A stretch of DNA of 64,000 nucleotides from Alphaproteobacteria bacterium AO1-B (GTDB lineage Bacteria > Pseudomonadota > Alphaproteobacteria > Rhizobiales > Stappiaceae): assembly GCA_001890945.1 (NCBI GenBank), contig MLAX01000001.1, forward strand, positions 496,001 through 560,000, written 5' to 3'. The notes beneath the pieces were generated by a model that worked only from the letters and a program-made list of their open reading frames with translations, searched no databases and was not told the DNA's origin. Below are positions 56,235-63,799 of the stretch, in pieces. The position numbers and the translations under genes are program-made. Within the stretch, counting starts at the first letter, position 1; each line of letters begins with the position of its first letter.

Positions 56235-56608
56235 ACCATCCATCCAGTATTCGAAGCGCTTACCGAAGAACCTGAACTGCGGTCAATTCGCGGCCCGCTT
56301 AAACGTGTTGCGTTGACCGCAGTCCAGAACCGTTCGGTGTTTCAAGCGCATCGGCTGGATGGTCCGGCTGAGGAAACAGATGAAAGGACAAACCAATGAC
56401 AACTCAAAATACAAACAACAAACCACTTTACCGCGTCAGCTTCTCTCGCATCACAGGTAAAGACAATCAGGGCAATGACATTCTCGGTCGCCCGAAAGAA
56501 ATCGGCGCCGCCTGGAGCCGGAAAGGCGACAAGCAAGGCGCCATCATCCAGCTGGACATCGTGCCCACGGATCTAATGAACCACAACGGCGTCATGTTCC
56601 TGGTTCCA
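56235..56608 (+). repeat. Copy 2 of the duplicated ~375-base module
   Basis: Same orientation as copy 1 at 52424-52800. The small gene is intact in this copy. Both copies keep the leader in which a frame reading KRVALTAxQNR and AHRLDGP is conserved. Confidence 0.88.
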
Positions 56609-56638
56609 ACAGAAACTGCAAACTCTGGTGGCTCTTAA
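56396..56638 (+). CDS. Small 'EIGAAW'-type hypothetical protein
   Basis: An 80-residue protein (N-terminal TTQNTNNKPLYRVSFSRITG, then GRPKEIGAAWSRKGDKQGAI and IQLDIVPTDLMNHNGVMFLV). Small proteins with this EIGAAW-plus-basic-loop layout are common on plasmids and integrated elements of alphaproteobacteria; function is not known to me. An AGGAC stretch lies ten bases upstream. Paralogue of the frameshifted copy at 52582. Confidence 0.7.
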   Translation: MTTQNTNNKPLYRVSFSRITGKDNQGNDILGRPKEIGAAWSRKGDKQGAIIQLDIVPTDLMNHNGVMFLVPTETANSGGS

Positions 56639-56778
56639 AGAGCCATCGGTTTAATTTGGTAAGGCCTCTTTTTTGGGGCCTCAATACCGTGAAGGTTATT
56701 TGCGAGATCGCGTTGGTAAAACATATTTGCAAAAAAAACGACCCAAATCGGGTCGCCAGATCATAAAAGTTCCGAGGT

Positions 56779-56982
56779 TCAGCTCGCGTATTCTGCTTCG
56801 ACGTTTCGAACCTTGGCTCCAATTTTTTTTCCATCAATGCGTTCACGTACTTGCTGCGTAATTGCTGGCTTTCTCGAAATCAAAGGCAGCGTAGAGATCG
56901 CCTTTAACTCATCAGAGTCTGCTGTTTTCTGCAGCAATTGGAGTACGAACTCGTGGGAGTATCTTCCTTGTTTGGTAAACAT
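56779..56982 (-). CDS. Small basic protein, last gene of the ROK-like operon
   Basis: A 67-residue protein (FTKQGRYSHEFVLQLLQKTA near the start, RKPAITQQVRERIDGKKIGA near the end). The sequence AAAGGAG six bases before the ATG at 56982 fixes the start; the open frame upstream to 57096 is not needed. About 70 bases after the 199-residue gene on the same strand. No recognised domain. Confidence 0.55.
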   Translation of the reverse strand: MFTKQGRYSHEFVLQLLQKTADSDELKAISTLPLISRKPAITQQVRERIDGKKIGAKVRNVEAEYAS

Positions 56983-57052
56983 GCGCATCTCCTTTCTTAC
57001 AAAAGGAAATGTAATATCATTAATAAAATTTTTCAATGAAAATATTTTTTGA

Positions 57053-57652
57053 TTAATTTCTTCGATGATACGCGATACCCAGTTTCGATTTAGCACCTTC
57101 GCTTAAGTTTTTGATTTCACGGCCATCATCCAAGGCTTGAACGAGCACATCATACCAATCAGACTTGGACGGCAAATACACTTCATTTGGCATTTCGTTT
57201 TGCCGCAACCATTGCGCTAATATCTCGTAAAGGCTCCTGTCGAGTGCCTTGATATGCGCCCGGGTAAACCCTTTTCCGAGCCGGCTACCATATACCTCAA
57301 GAATGAACTGTGCAGGATTAAGCTTGCGCGATTTGTCGCGTTGCTTCCAAAGCAATTTCGGCTCTGCAAGAAGCTCTTCCTCACTCAACAATTCTATAGG
57401 ATCAATATCATGATCAACACAAATGCGCCTCCACTCAGAGGACAGGCTTTCTGTATCTAACTCAGACAATCTTGATGTAATTTCTTGGATAAATTTATTT
57501 CTTTTTTGTATTTCTTTTATTTTAAACTCGCCCTCTGGAAGTATTACTTCCTCATCGGAAGTATACTGAGAGTTATTGCAATCTTCAAATTCTTTATTTT
57601 GCGCATCACGTTCTCGCAGATTCGCGCCATCTGCATCATTCGTGAACGTCAT
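57053..57652 (-). CDS. Hypothetical protein, middle gene of the ROK-like operon
   Basis: A 199-residue highly charged protein. N-terminal 55 residues are acidic and probably disordered; the rest is helical (SELDTESLSSEWRRICVDHD, FILEVYGSRLGKGFTRAHIK, ALDRSLYEILAQWLRQNEMP). The ribosome-binding site AGGAGA lies inside the last codons of the ROK-like gene, so the two are translationally linked. I do not recognise a family; a DNA-binding role is conceivable from the KGFTRAHIKALDRSLYE helix pair, but is a guess. Confidence 0.6.
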   Translation of the reverse strand: MTFTNDADGANLRERDAQNKEFEDCNNSQYTSDEEVILPEGEFKIKEIQKRNKFIQEITSRLSELDTESLSSEWRRICVDHDIDPIELLSEEELLAEPKLLWKQRDKSRKLNPAQFILEVYGSRLGKGFTRAHIKALDRSLYEILAQWLRQNEMPNEVYLPSKSDWYDVLVQALDDGREIKNLSEGAKSKLGIAYHRRN

Positions 57653-57657
57653 TTTGT

Positions 57658-58839
57658 TTATCTCCTGCCAGACAAATACGCTACTGTCCCAGCGCTCGAC
57701 ACGGGCATGGCAAGTAGAGCACAGCCATATACGCCTGCATCTATTTCCTGTGGTTGAACGATGTATTTGCTAACTTCATTCTGACTACCATACCCCGGAA
57801 ATCTTGCTCCGTCACCTTGTTTCGAACTCAATACATCTACAACACAGCCACGAACCATTCTCACAAGTTGCTTGTTTAGGGTTGCAATTCTACCACTCAA
57901 AACAATTCTTGTAGGCGCAACAACAAGAACAAGGTTAACAATTAAATAAGAAATATAGTGAGCAATTAACCAAAGCCGGGGCTCTTTATGATCCCATGCA
58001 CTATAATTATTTAAAAAATCATCTCCAAATCTTCTCTTGAGTGCGGGAATACCAATAAAACTCTCTAAACAATCATCTGCATTATGCATAGAGCATTGAG
58101 AACTAAATTTGTAGTCTGAGTGATGCCGAGGGACGATAATATGTCCCATTTCACTATGCATATTCTGTTGGGCGATACCTCCAAAAGCTACAATTGCGCC
58201 ACCAATACCTTCATCCAGTAATATCTGCGCGTGTACTGTGTTGTTGTAGTATTGCCTCTTTACGTGCGAATAGGCGTCTTCATCCCGACCTATACATCTC
58301 GCTTTCACATATTCTATTTCACGAATTGTATATTCACCAAACGCATAGGCGGCTGCATCATGATAAATTTGCACCTTTGCTTCTTCTGAAAATGAAGCGT
58401 ATAAATTTTTCCTGATTTCTGACGATGCAACCTCATAAATGTTTTGATTTCGCAGGCTTATACGGCGATTGAAGCCGTTCGCCTCTCCATAGTCATATCC
58501 AACATCCTTGTGTCGGACGCCGGAGACGGCAATTGGACCAGGTATTGCAATAGTAATCGATGTGATATGTAGCGTATCTTGCTCGTCTCGCTCGTTGTTT
58601 TTTATCTCTACCAAGCGATTTAGCAAATAGATTACCTGCCTGATGTCATCGATCACATTGGGACTACATGGAATCCGATCAATAGTCATCGAGTTTATAT
58701 GCGGCGCTAGGCGGCTATTGACATTTGGCATGAAGCCATAAATGACTTGATCATCGGCAATAAATACTCCGGCAGAACAGTTACTTAACTCTGGCGTCAT
58801 TCTATTACTACTATTTTCGATTAAGACTGTCTTGATCAC
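57658..58839 (-). CDS. ROK-fold protein lacking the usual phosphate-binding loop
   Basis: A 393-residue protein. ROK features: HDAAAYAFGEYT near residue 160 (catalytic Asp of sugar kinases), LLDEGIGGAIVAFGGIAQQ near residue 208, EMGHIIVPRHHSD near residue 230, and a Cys cluster CSMHNADDCLESFIGIPALK near residue 250 corresponding to the CxCGxxGCxE zinc motif. The N-terminus has no DxGGT phosphate loop, and no HTH. It may be a ligand-binding or degenerate kinase. GTG start at 58839, or ATG at 58800. First gene of a three-gene operon; no sugar transporter is near. Confidence 0.75.
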   Translation of the reverse strand: MIKTVLIENSSNRMTPELSNCSAGVFIADDQVIYGFMPNVNSRLAPHINSMTIDRIPCSPNVIDDIRQVIYLLNRLVEIKNNERDEQDTLHITSITIAIPGPIAVSGVRHKDVGYDYGEANGFNRRISLRNQNIYEVASSEIRKNLYASFSEEAKVQIYHDAAAYAFGEYTIREIEYVKARCIGRDEDAYSHVKRQYYNNTVHAQILLDEGIGGAIVAFGGIAQQNMHSEMGHIIVPRHHSDYKFSSQCSMHNADDCLESFIGIPALKRRFGDDFLNNYSAWDHKEPRLWLIAHYISYLIVNLVLVVAPTRIVLSGRIATLNKQLVRMVRGCVVDVLSSKQGDGARFPGYGSQNEVSKYIVQPQEIDAGVYGCALLAMPVSSAGTVAYLSGRR

Positions 58840-58868
58840 GATGGATCAAGGCTATTTGGAGAATACAA

Positions 58869-59984
58869 TTACCGTCGCTTGATCAAACGCATTCCTACCG
58901 GGAAATGGTCGCTCACGCCGCGTCCAGTTTCAGGGTCAAACCGTCTTGGTTCGATAAATCCCTTATCGCGATCATCAACTATGATTTGCTCGGTGCTTAC
59001 GACCAAGGTGTTAAAACTGCCCAGATCAGCAAACCAGCTTTTGTCTGATGGTCGTGTCGGGCTTAATTCCGAAGACACGAGGATCATGTCCAAAAATGAC
59101 CACGTGTTCCAATTGTTCAACGAATGATCAACAAACTTGCTGGAGCCTGGCGCCCGGCATCCGCTGCTGACCAGTGGCGAGGCATACCAACCGTTACGAA
59201 CAAGGAGACGGGTGAAGGCATCGCTCGGCCCCTCGACACAATTGATATTAAAATCACCTGCTGCAACAGCCAGGCTTTTTTCGGGAAGCGCGCTGACAAG
59301 GTTGTTCAGTTTCTGAAACGCAATAATGCGGCAGATAAACGGGCTTCTTCCTGAAGGAAAATGAACACCAAAAACATGAAGTGTCTCACCATCAGGAAGC
59401 GCAAATCCCGCTTGCACGATATCGCGCGTCTTGCCGCAGCTGTTTTCGTTCCGTCCAAAGTCGACAACATGTGCTTGTGGGGTCCCAACAATCGGAAACT
59501 TGCTAAGAATTCCAACATCGATGCCGCGGCTATCGGGTTCATCACTCGTATCGAGCTGCACAATGTGGAAACTTTCGTCGGGTAGCTCACGACTTGTCAG
59601 GTCTTCCAAGACCTGTCTGTTTTCGGTTTCGGCAATGACCACGATATCGGGCATAGCCGGCATGGCTTTGAGCACATCCGCATAACGCTTGAGTTTCGTG
59701 TGATACGTCGGCAGGTCCCAATTCAGGTTCATGCACTGCCGAAAATAAAACGACCCGCTGCCGTTAAAGCGTTCACAATTCGCCTCATGGTCACTCATTG
59801 CCGATTTGACGCTTAGGGGCAGGTATGTGTCGTCTCTTGGGTTGTCAGCATCGTTGACAGTGTCGAACAAGTTCTCAGCGTTGAAAGCGACAACGTTGAT
59901 GATGTCTTGCGCCTTCGCAAACGGCGTAGCGGCAATCAAGAACACAAATGCGGATGTTATGACCGCAATCCTCGATTCAAACAT
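58869..59984 (-). CDS. Secreted endonuclease/exonuclease/phosphatase family protein
   Basis: A 371-residue protein with a signal peptide (IAVITSAFVFLIAATPFAKA). EEP-fold catalytic residues are visible in order: Asn in NVVAFNAENLFDT near residue 32, Glu in VVIAETENRQVL near residue 115, Asp/Asn in VAAGDFNIN near residue 240, and Asp/His in GVSDHFPVGMRL near the C-terminus. Probably an extracellular or periplasmic nuclease or phosphodiesterase. GGGGGAG lies before the ATG at 59984; the longer frame from 60062 is not needed. Confidence 0.85.
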   Translation of the reverse strand: MFESRIAVITSAFVFLIAATPFAKAQDIINVVAFNAENLFDTVNDADNPRDDTYLPLSVKSAMSDHEANCERFNGSGSFYFRQCMNLNWDLPTYHTKLKRYADVLKAMPAMPDIVVIAETENRQVLEDLTSRELPDESFHIVQLDTSDEPDSRGIDVGILSKFPIVGTPQAHVVDFGRNENSCGKTRDIVQAGFALPDGETLHVFGVHFPSGRSPFICRIIAFQKLNNLVSALPEKSLAVAAGDFNINCVEGPSDAFTRLLVRNGWYASPLVSSGCRAPGSSKFVDHSLNNWNTWSFLDMILVSSELSPTRPSDKSWFADLGSFNTLVVSTEQIIVDDRDKGFIEPRRFDPETGRGVSDHFPVGMRLIKRR

Positions 59985-60187
59985 TCTACTCCCCCAATGA
60001 ATAAAATATCCCGCCGGGTAGAGGAGCAAATTATAGTATGGTTGTCCAATGAAAACGCACAACTATGCCTGTATCAGGTCTATCACTGGAGCAGTTCAAA
60101 GACCCGCATATGACTGTCCGCTCAACCTAACAAACTCCAGATTGAACGAACTCTCCTGAACAAAATGTAGTGTTTAGAGACTGCTGC

Positions 60188-60215
60188 GAGATGTGGGCTA
60201 AAGCCCCGGTACTGC
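60188..60215 (+). repeat. 28-base repeat, copy B
   Basis: Matches 54966-54993 at 26 of 28 positions. Contains the hairpin GGGCT-AA-AGCCC. Confidence 0.85.
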
Positions 60216-60378
60216 AAGAAGTGTGCTGTCATACGCCAGCACCTTCTTGGCAAGGGGAGCCCGCTGCGCGCTCCCCGTTGCATCCCCACCGACTATTGGC
60301 ACTGACTGGGCATTGAGCCCATCAGCGCCAGCGAAACGTTTCGGCGTTTCATCTCGGCCAACGGAGGGACGTTGGATC
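60188..60378 (-). ncRNA. Hairpin array, candidate structured RNA (HEARO/omega-RNA-like remnant?)
   Basis: Six successive hairpins in about 190 bases: 60358-60375 (CCAACG/CGTTGG), 60333-60350 (GAAACG/CGTTTC), 60298-60329 (GGCACTGACTGGGC paired with its 3' half), 60254-60276 (GGGGAGC/GCTCCCC), 60215-60249 (CAAGAAG-GTGCTG/CAGCAC-CTTCTTG) and 60195-60206 (GGGCT/AGCCC). No coding pattern explains them. Strand is chosen because downstream on the minus strand an ATG at 60109 reads Met-Arg-Val-Phe, the usual start of IscB proteins, then a stop six codons later. That link is speculative; the structure itself is directly visible. Confidence 0.4.
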
Positions 60379-60385
60379 ACCAGGC

Positions 60386-61702
60386 TTACTCCGGGGCGTA
60401 CGGAGAAATCGCTTTGAATATCCCGGTCGCAGTCATCTTCCTTTGATGCTCAAATGCCGCAACCGCACTTACCGGGTCAATCGACCTCATATCGTCAAAG
60501 TTTAATCTCTCCAAGCCTGCCCGTGTGAACCGAACGGAGAGCAAATAGTCATCATTCGTATGTCCGGTCGCGCTATCCATCCTCTGGGAGTAGCCAGATA
60601 CGACAATAACACTGGCCCAAGGTAAGGTTGCAGACGATACACAAGCTAATCGTAGCGCTATCCCATGAATATGGTTTGCGTATTCCAATCGCAATGCTTT
60701 TTGCGGTTTGGTCTTGACGTTTATCTTCTTTCCAGAAGCTGCGATTGCGGCAACACGCTGCGGCAGATCCTCGATTTCCGGGAAATCAACGTCCAGCCAT
60801 ACGCTGTTATGGTCACGCTCAAGCTCATAGGAAGTCAGTGTTTCGCGAGGCCAGTCCAAATCATTTAAAGCGTTTTCCAATTCGGAGCCGGCGAACTCCT
60901 CATCCGATGCAAGCTTGTTACGGTACTCTTGTTCTACCAAGGCTGCCTTTTTGCTGTGAGCTTCTTTGGCCTCTATCCACCTTGCATGGCTTCCCTGCCA
61001 TTGCCTTATTGCGGTGGCATAGTTCTCATTTATTTGAGCAATAATCTGATTGTGGCGATCGATTGCCTGTGCATGACCTAGTTCGAGTTCTCGCACACGT
61101 TTCTCAAACCGTTTTTGACCTCCAAAAAGGCGTGACAGCGTTCCCGGTATACTGGGCAATTCCAGGCGCGGTTCCAAAGGATAGGATGACCGGACAGGCT
61201 TTTGTGGTTCAGGTTCTGCGAACGGTTCACAGACAAGAAGAACTTCAGGCGATGGGAACGGTGCGTCATAGCAAATGCCCTTCAGCAAATCCACATCCCC
61301 ATTAATTCGTTCTAGCGCGTCCTCCATGAGCGTGCGGATAGCATCTGCATGCCTATCCCAAGCCATCGACAGTTCACGCCCTTTCAGTACATCGCCATGC
61401 TTGTCAGAACAGGTCACGACGCCGGTTTCGTCGACGGTCACACGGATCTTGGACAAAGCTTCTGCGCGACGGCGTTCACGCTCCGCCTTTTCCAGACGGC
61501 GGTGGCTTTCTTGAGACGAACTGCGCGATGAACTTGAATAGCTTAGACCCGTTCCCGGAATAGACACCGTACTCCGGGTACCGCGCTTGGAAATGTTTGT
61601 AGTCAATCCGCGACCGCCAAGAGAAAGGGAAGAACCTGAGCCTGATACGTTCAGCCTCATGCCCGGAGCCACCTTAAAGCTTTTGCGAAATCTCAATCCC
61701 AT
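60386..61702 (-). CDS. DUF4236 domain protein
   Basis: A 438-residue protein. The N-terminal 60 residues match DUF4236 (GLRFRKSFKVAPGMRLNVSG, GRGLTTNISKRGTRSTVSIP, GTGLSYSSSS), followed by a charged coiled-coil at about residues 65-85 and a long region with helical segments around residues 200-260. DUF4236 proteins are widespread on mobile elements and of unknown function. The hairpin array begins right after its stop codon. Confidence 0.8.
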   Translation of the reverse strand: MGLRFRKSFKVAPGMRLNVSGSGSSLSLGGRGLTTNISKRGTRSTVSIPGTGLSYSSSSRSSSQESHRRLEKAERERRRAEALSKIRVTVDETGVVTCSDKHGDVLKGRELSMAWDRHADAIRTLMEDALERINGDVDLLKGICYDAPFPSPEVLLVCEPFAEPEPQKPVRSSYPLEPRLELPSIPGTLSRLFGGQKRFEKRVRELELGHAQAIDRHNQIIAQINENYATAIRQWQGSHARWIEAKEAHSKKAALVEQEYRNKLASDEEFAGSELENALNDLDWPRETLTSYELERDHNSVWLDVDFPEIEDLPQRVAAIAASGKKINVKTKPQKALRLEYANHIHGIALRLACVSSATLPWASVIVVSGYSQRMDSATGHTNDDYLLSVRFTRAGLERLNFDDMRSIDPVSAVAAFEHQRKMTATGIFKAISPYAPE

Positions 61703-61848
61703 GTCTGTCTCAAATTAATCATCGAATGGATAAGTATAACAATTTTAACGAGAATTCGAAGCTATTTCCCGTCTTGCCAAGGTCGTTATCGGTGGCTTGC
61801 CGAAAATCAAATCGGCGATTTGCCCGAGCGGCCGTCAAGAACTTGGTT

Positions 61849-61986
61849 TTAAAAGTTGGAATCGTACACAGATCTAACGTCACGTACGATGGCATTGTAA
61901 TCTATGCCTCGAAAGTCATCTGGTGTGACTATTGCCTGTGGCAGCCACGGCTCCTCTGGTTCTTCGATTTCGTTATCGGTCGTCAT
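61849..61986 (-). CDS. Candidate 45-residue acidic protein upstream of the DUF4236 gene
   Basis: ATG at 61986 to TAA at 61849 gives a compact acidic peptide (TTDNEIEEPEEPWLPQAIVT, then PDDFRGIDYNAIVRDVRSVY). GAAGAAG lies about five bases upstream. Same strand as the DUF4236 gene, 146 bases before its start. The composition is unlike a random frame; function unknown. Confidence 0.45.
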   Translation of the reverse strand: MTTDNEIEEPEEPWLPQAIVTPDDFRGIDYNAIVRDVRSVYDSNF

Positions 61987-62101
61987 ATGTCTTCTTCGTC
62001 AAGAGCTCGCGCCCATTAGTTTGTTTATGTATTCCCTTTTTGTTCCTGTAGAATCAAGATATATTATCACCTGGAAGTTGCAAGAAACTAGGAGGTTTAA
62101 C

Positions 62102-62299
62102 ATGTCAGGAAAGAACTACCGTAGTGCCAAAACTGGCCAGTTCGTTTCGAAAAAAACAGCACAAAACCGACCCGCCACCACGCTTTCGGAAGCCCGTGAT
62201 GGCGGACAAACTGGGCGTTCAAGGAGCAGCAAAACTGGGCAGTTTGTTACCGACAGCTACGCTAAAACCCACCCGTCGACAACCGTAAAAGAAAAGTAA
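62102..62299 (+). CDS. Small protein with duplicated 'SxKTGQFV' motif
   Basis: A 65-residue basic protein built from two copies of one motif: YRSAKTGQFVSKKTAQNRPA at residues 6-25 and SRSSKTGQFVTDSYAKTHPS at residues about 40-59, each ending in TT. Single-motif small proteins of this type are scattered among bacteria and usually unannotated. AGGAGG six bases before the ATG is a strong ribosome-binding site. Four bases separate it from the SEC-C gene, so the two form an operon. Confidence 0.7.
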   Translation: MSGKNYRSAKTGQFVSKKTAQNRPATTLSEARDGGQTGRSRSSKTGQFVTDSYAKTHPSTTVKEK

Positions 62300-62303
62300 T
62301 CGG

Positions 62304-62948
62304 ATGATTATTTCACCGACTAAGATACCAAAAACCATCGGCGTGCGAACACGGAGAGCTTGTAGCGAACTGGCGGATGCAAGTAAGCTCATTTTTGTTG
62401 ATGTGGAACCCACGTCCGATGCACTACCAAACAAATGTGTGCTGAATGTCCGCGACGTAGTCAACAACGAAGGCGGTGAAGTTGTGCTCGGTTGGTCGAT
62501 CTCGCTCTGGCCGGACGTTATGATCCAGTGCATTGGGCATGCCGTTCACAAAAGCAATACTGGTTTAAGATGTGTCACGCCAGATAAAGACGGCTGCGAG
62601 CGCATACTTTTTTTGCCAGACTCGTCTTTGACTTTTGACTTTGACGATCCGCAAGCCCGGTTGCCAACAAAAATGATTCCTTTGTGCAAAGATCCTTTGG
62701 TCGCGCGCCTCATCGAAAATGAGGAAAGAGAGTACCTAATCAAATGCAGATATCCGCGTGGGGCAGACACAATAGAAGTGCGTGGAAACGACGCAATTGA
62801 ACTGCGGCGTTTGGACGAAGCAAAACCGGAGCTAGTCCGACGGGTCTTTCTGAGAACCAAACACCATAACGATACCTGCGTGTGTGGAAGTGGGCGCAAG
62901 TTCAGAAAATGCTGTCGCCCAAAGATGCTTGCAGTAGGACCAGCATAA
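62304..62948 (+). CDS. SEC-C motif protein
   Basis: A 214-residue protein. The C-terminal CVCGSGRKFRKCCRPK is a canonical SEC-C zinc motif (CxCxSGxxxxxCC). The N-terminal part (RACSELADASKLIFVDVEPT, VVLGWSISLWPDVMIQCIGH, SLTFDFDDPQARLPTK) suggests a mainly beta domain I do not recognise, seen in some stand-alone SEC-C proteins on mobile elements. Zinc binding is probable; function unknown. Operon with the preceding small gene. Confidence 0.75.
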   Translation: MIISPTKIPKTIGVRTRRACSELADASKLIFVDVEPTSDALPNKCVLNVRDVVNNEGGEVVLGWSISLWPDVMIQCIGHAVHKSNTGLRCVTPDKDGCERILFLPDSSLTFDFDDPQARLPTKMIPLCKDPLVARLIENEEREYLIKCRYPRGADTIEVRGNDAIELRRLDEAKPELVRRVFLRTKHHNDTCVCGSGRKFRKCCRPKMLAVGPA

Positions 62949-63007
62949 ACCCAAAGCCATAGCCAGCTTGTGGGGTAAAACTTCCTAAGGGCCATCAGCG
63001 TTTGTTT

Positions 63008-63601
63008 TCACACTAGTGCTCGAACAGATCTAGATAACGTGAGGGGCGCCACCCCGTAATTACGGGCGATGTGAGTGATGGTGTTTCGGCGGGATGCGAT
63101 TTGCCTGCGAGCGCATATAATCTGCTCATCGGTCAATTTGCGTGGCCTACCGATATGTTTGCCACGAGCTTTGGCAGCGCGCATGCCAGCCTTGGTGCGC
63201 TCCGAGATCTGCTCCCGCTCAAACTCGGCAAACACGGCCAATTGTCCGTAGAGCATCCGACCGACGGCAGTTGTGGTATCAATGCCTTGGGTAATGGCCT
63301 GAAAGTCCACGCCGCGTTTGCGGAGGTCATCCAGCATATGCAAAAGATGGATCGTTGATCGGCCCAAGCGATCCAGTTTCCAGACCACAAGCGTATCGCC
63401 TTCCGTCAAGGACGCCAAAAGCTCGTCAAGCCCTTTGCGTTTGCGGATCGCCCCCGAAACCCCGTGATCACCGTAAATCACATCACATCCGGCCTGTTTC
63501 AGGGCATCAATCTGAAAATCTTCGGTCTGTTCTTTGTCCGAGACGCGGACATAGCCAACTTTTTGGGATCGTTTTTCGGATGGGTTTTTTGTCGTTTTCA
63601 T
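63008..63601 (-). CDS. Resolvase/invertase-type serine recombinase
   Basis: A 197-residue small serine recombinase. The N-terminal nucleophile is in VGYVRVSDKEQTEDFQ (Ser near residue 21), with VVWKLDRLGRS near residue 75 and GIDTTTAVGRMLYGQL near residue 105. The C-terminal helix-turn-helix reads GRPRKLTDEQIICARRQI followed by ITHIARNYGVAPLTLSRSV. Full length. It may resolve or invert segments of the island, or belong to a separate Tn3-like transposon. Confidence 0.92.
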   Translation of the reverse strand: MKTTKNPSEKRSQKVGYVRVSDKEQTEDFQIDALKQAGCDVIYGDHGVSGAIRKRKGLDELLASLTEGDTLVVWKLDRLGRSTIHLLHMLDDLRKRGVDFQAITQGIDTTTAVGRMLYGQLAVFAEFEREQISERTKAGMRAAKARGKHIGRPRKLTDEQIICARRQIASRRNTITHIARNYGVAPLTLSRSVRALV

Positions 63602-63627
63602 CCCTGAAATCCTAACGTTTCTAGCCG

Positions 63628-63637
63628 CTTGCGCAAG
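63628..63637. promoter_or_regulatory. Palindrome upstream of the resolvase gene
   Basis: CTTGCGCAAG, a perfect ten-base palindrome, 27 bases upstream of the resolvase start. Small serine recombinases usually bind near their own promoters, so this could be part of a res site; the remaining subsites were not identified. Confidence 0.35.
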
Positions 63638-63799
63638 GCAAACTCATGCAATCGAAACCCATCAAAAGGGTTCCTTTTTGAAACCGTTGGTGAGCATGGA
63701 TTTGCGAGAAACGCCATATCAGTGAATCAAGAACTTAGCCGAAAATCAAGCGTCAATTGCTGAATTATGGTAATGATATCAATAGGGAAGCCTTTTGAT

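Noticed and set aside
60198-60380. 60-codon minus-strand frame across the hairpin array
   Set aside because: It covers exactly the palindromic region; the hairpins explain the sequence better than a protein, and there is no ribosome-binding site.
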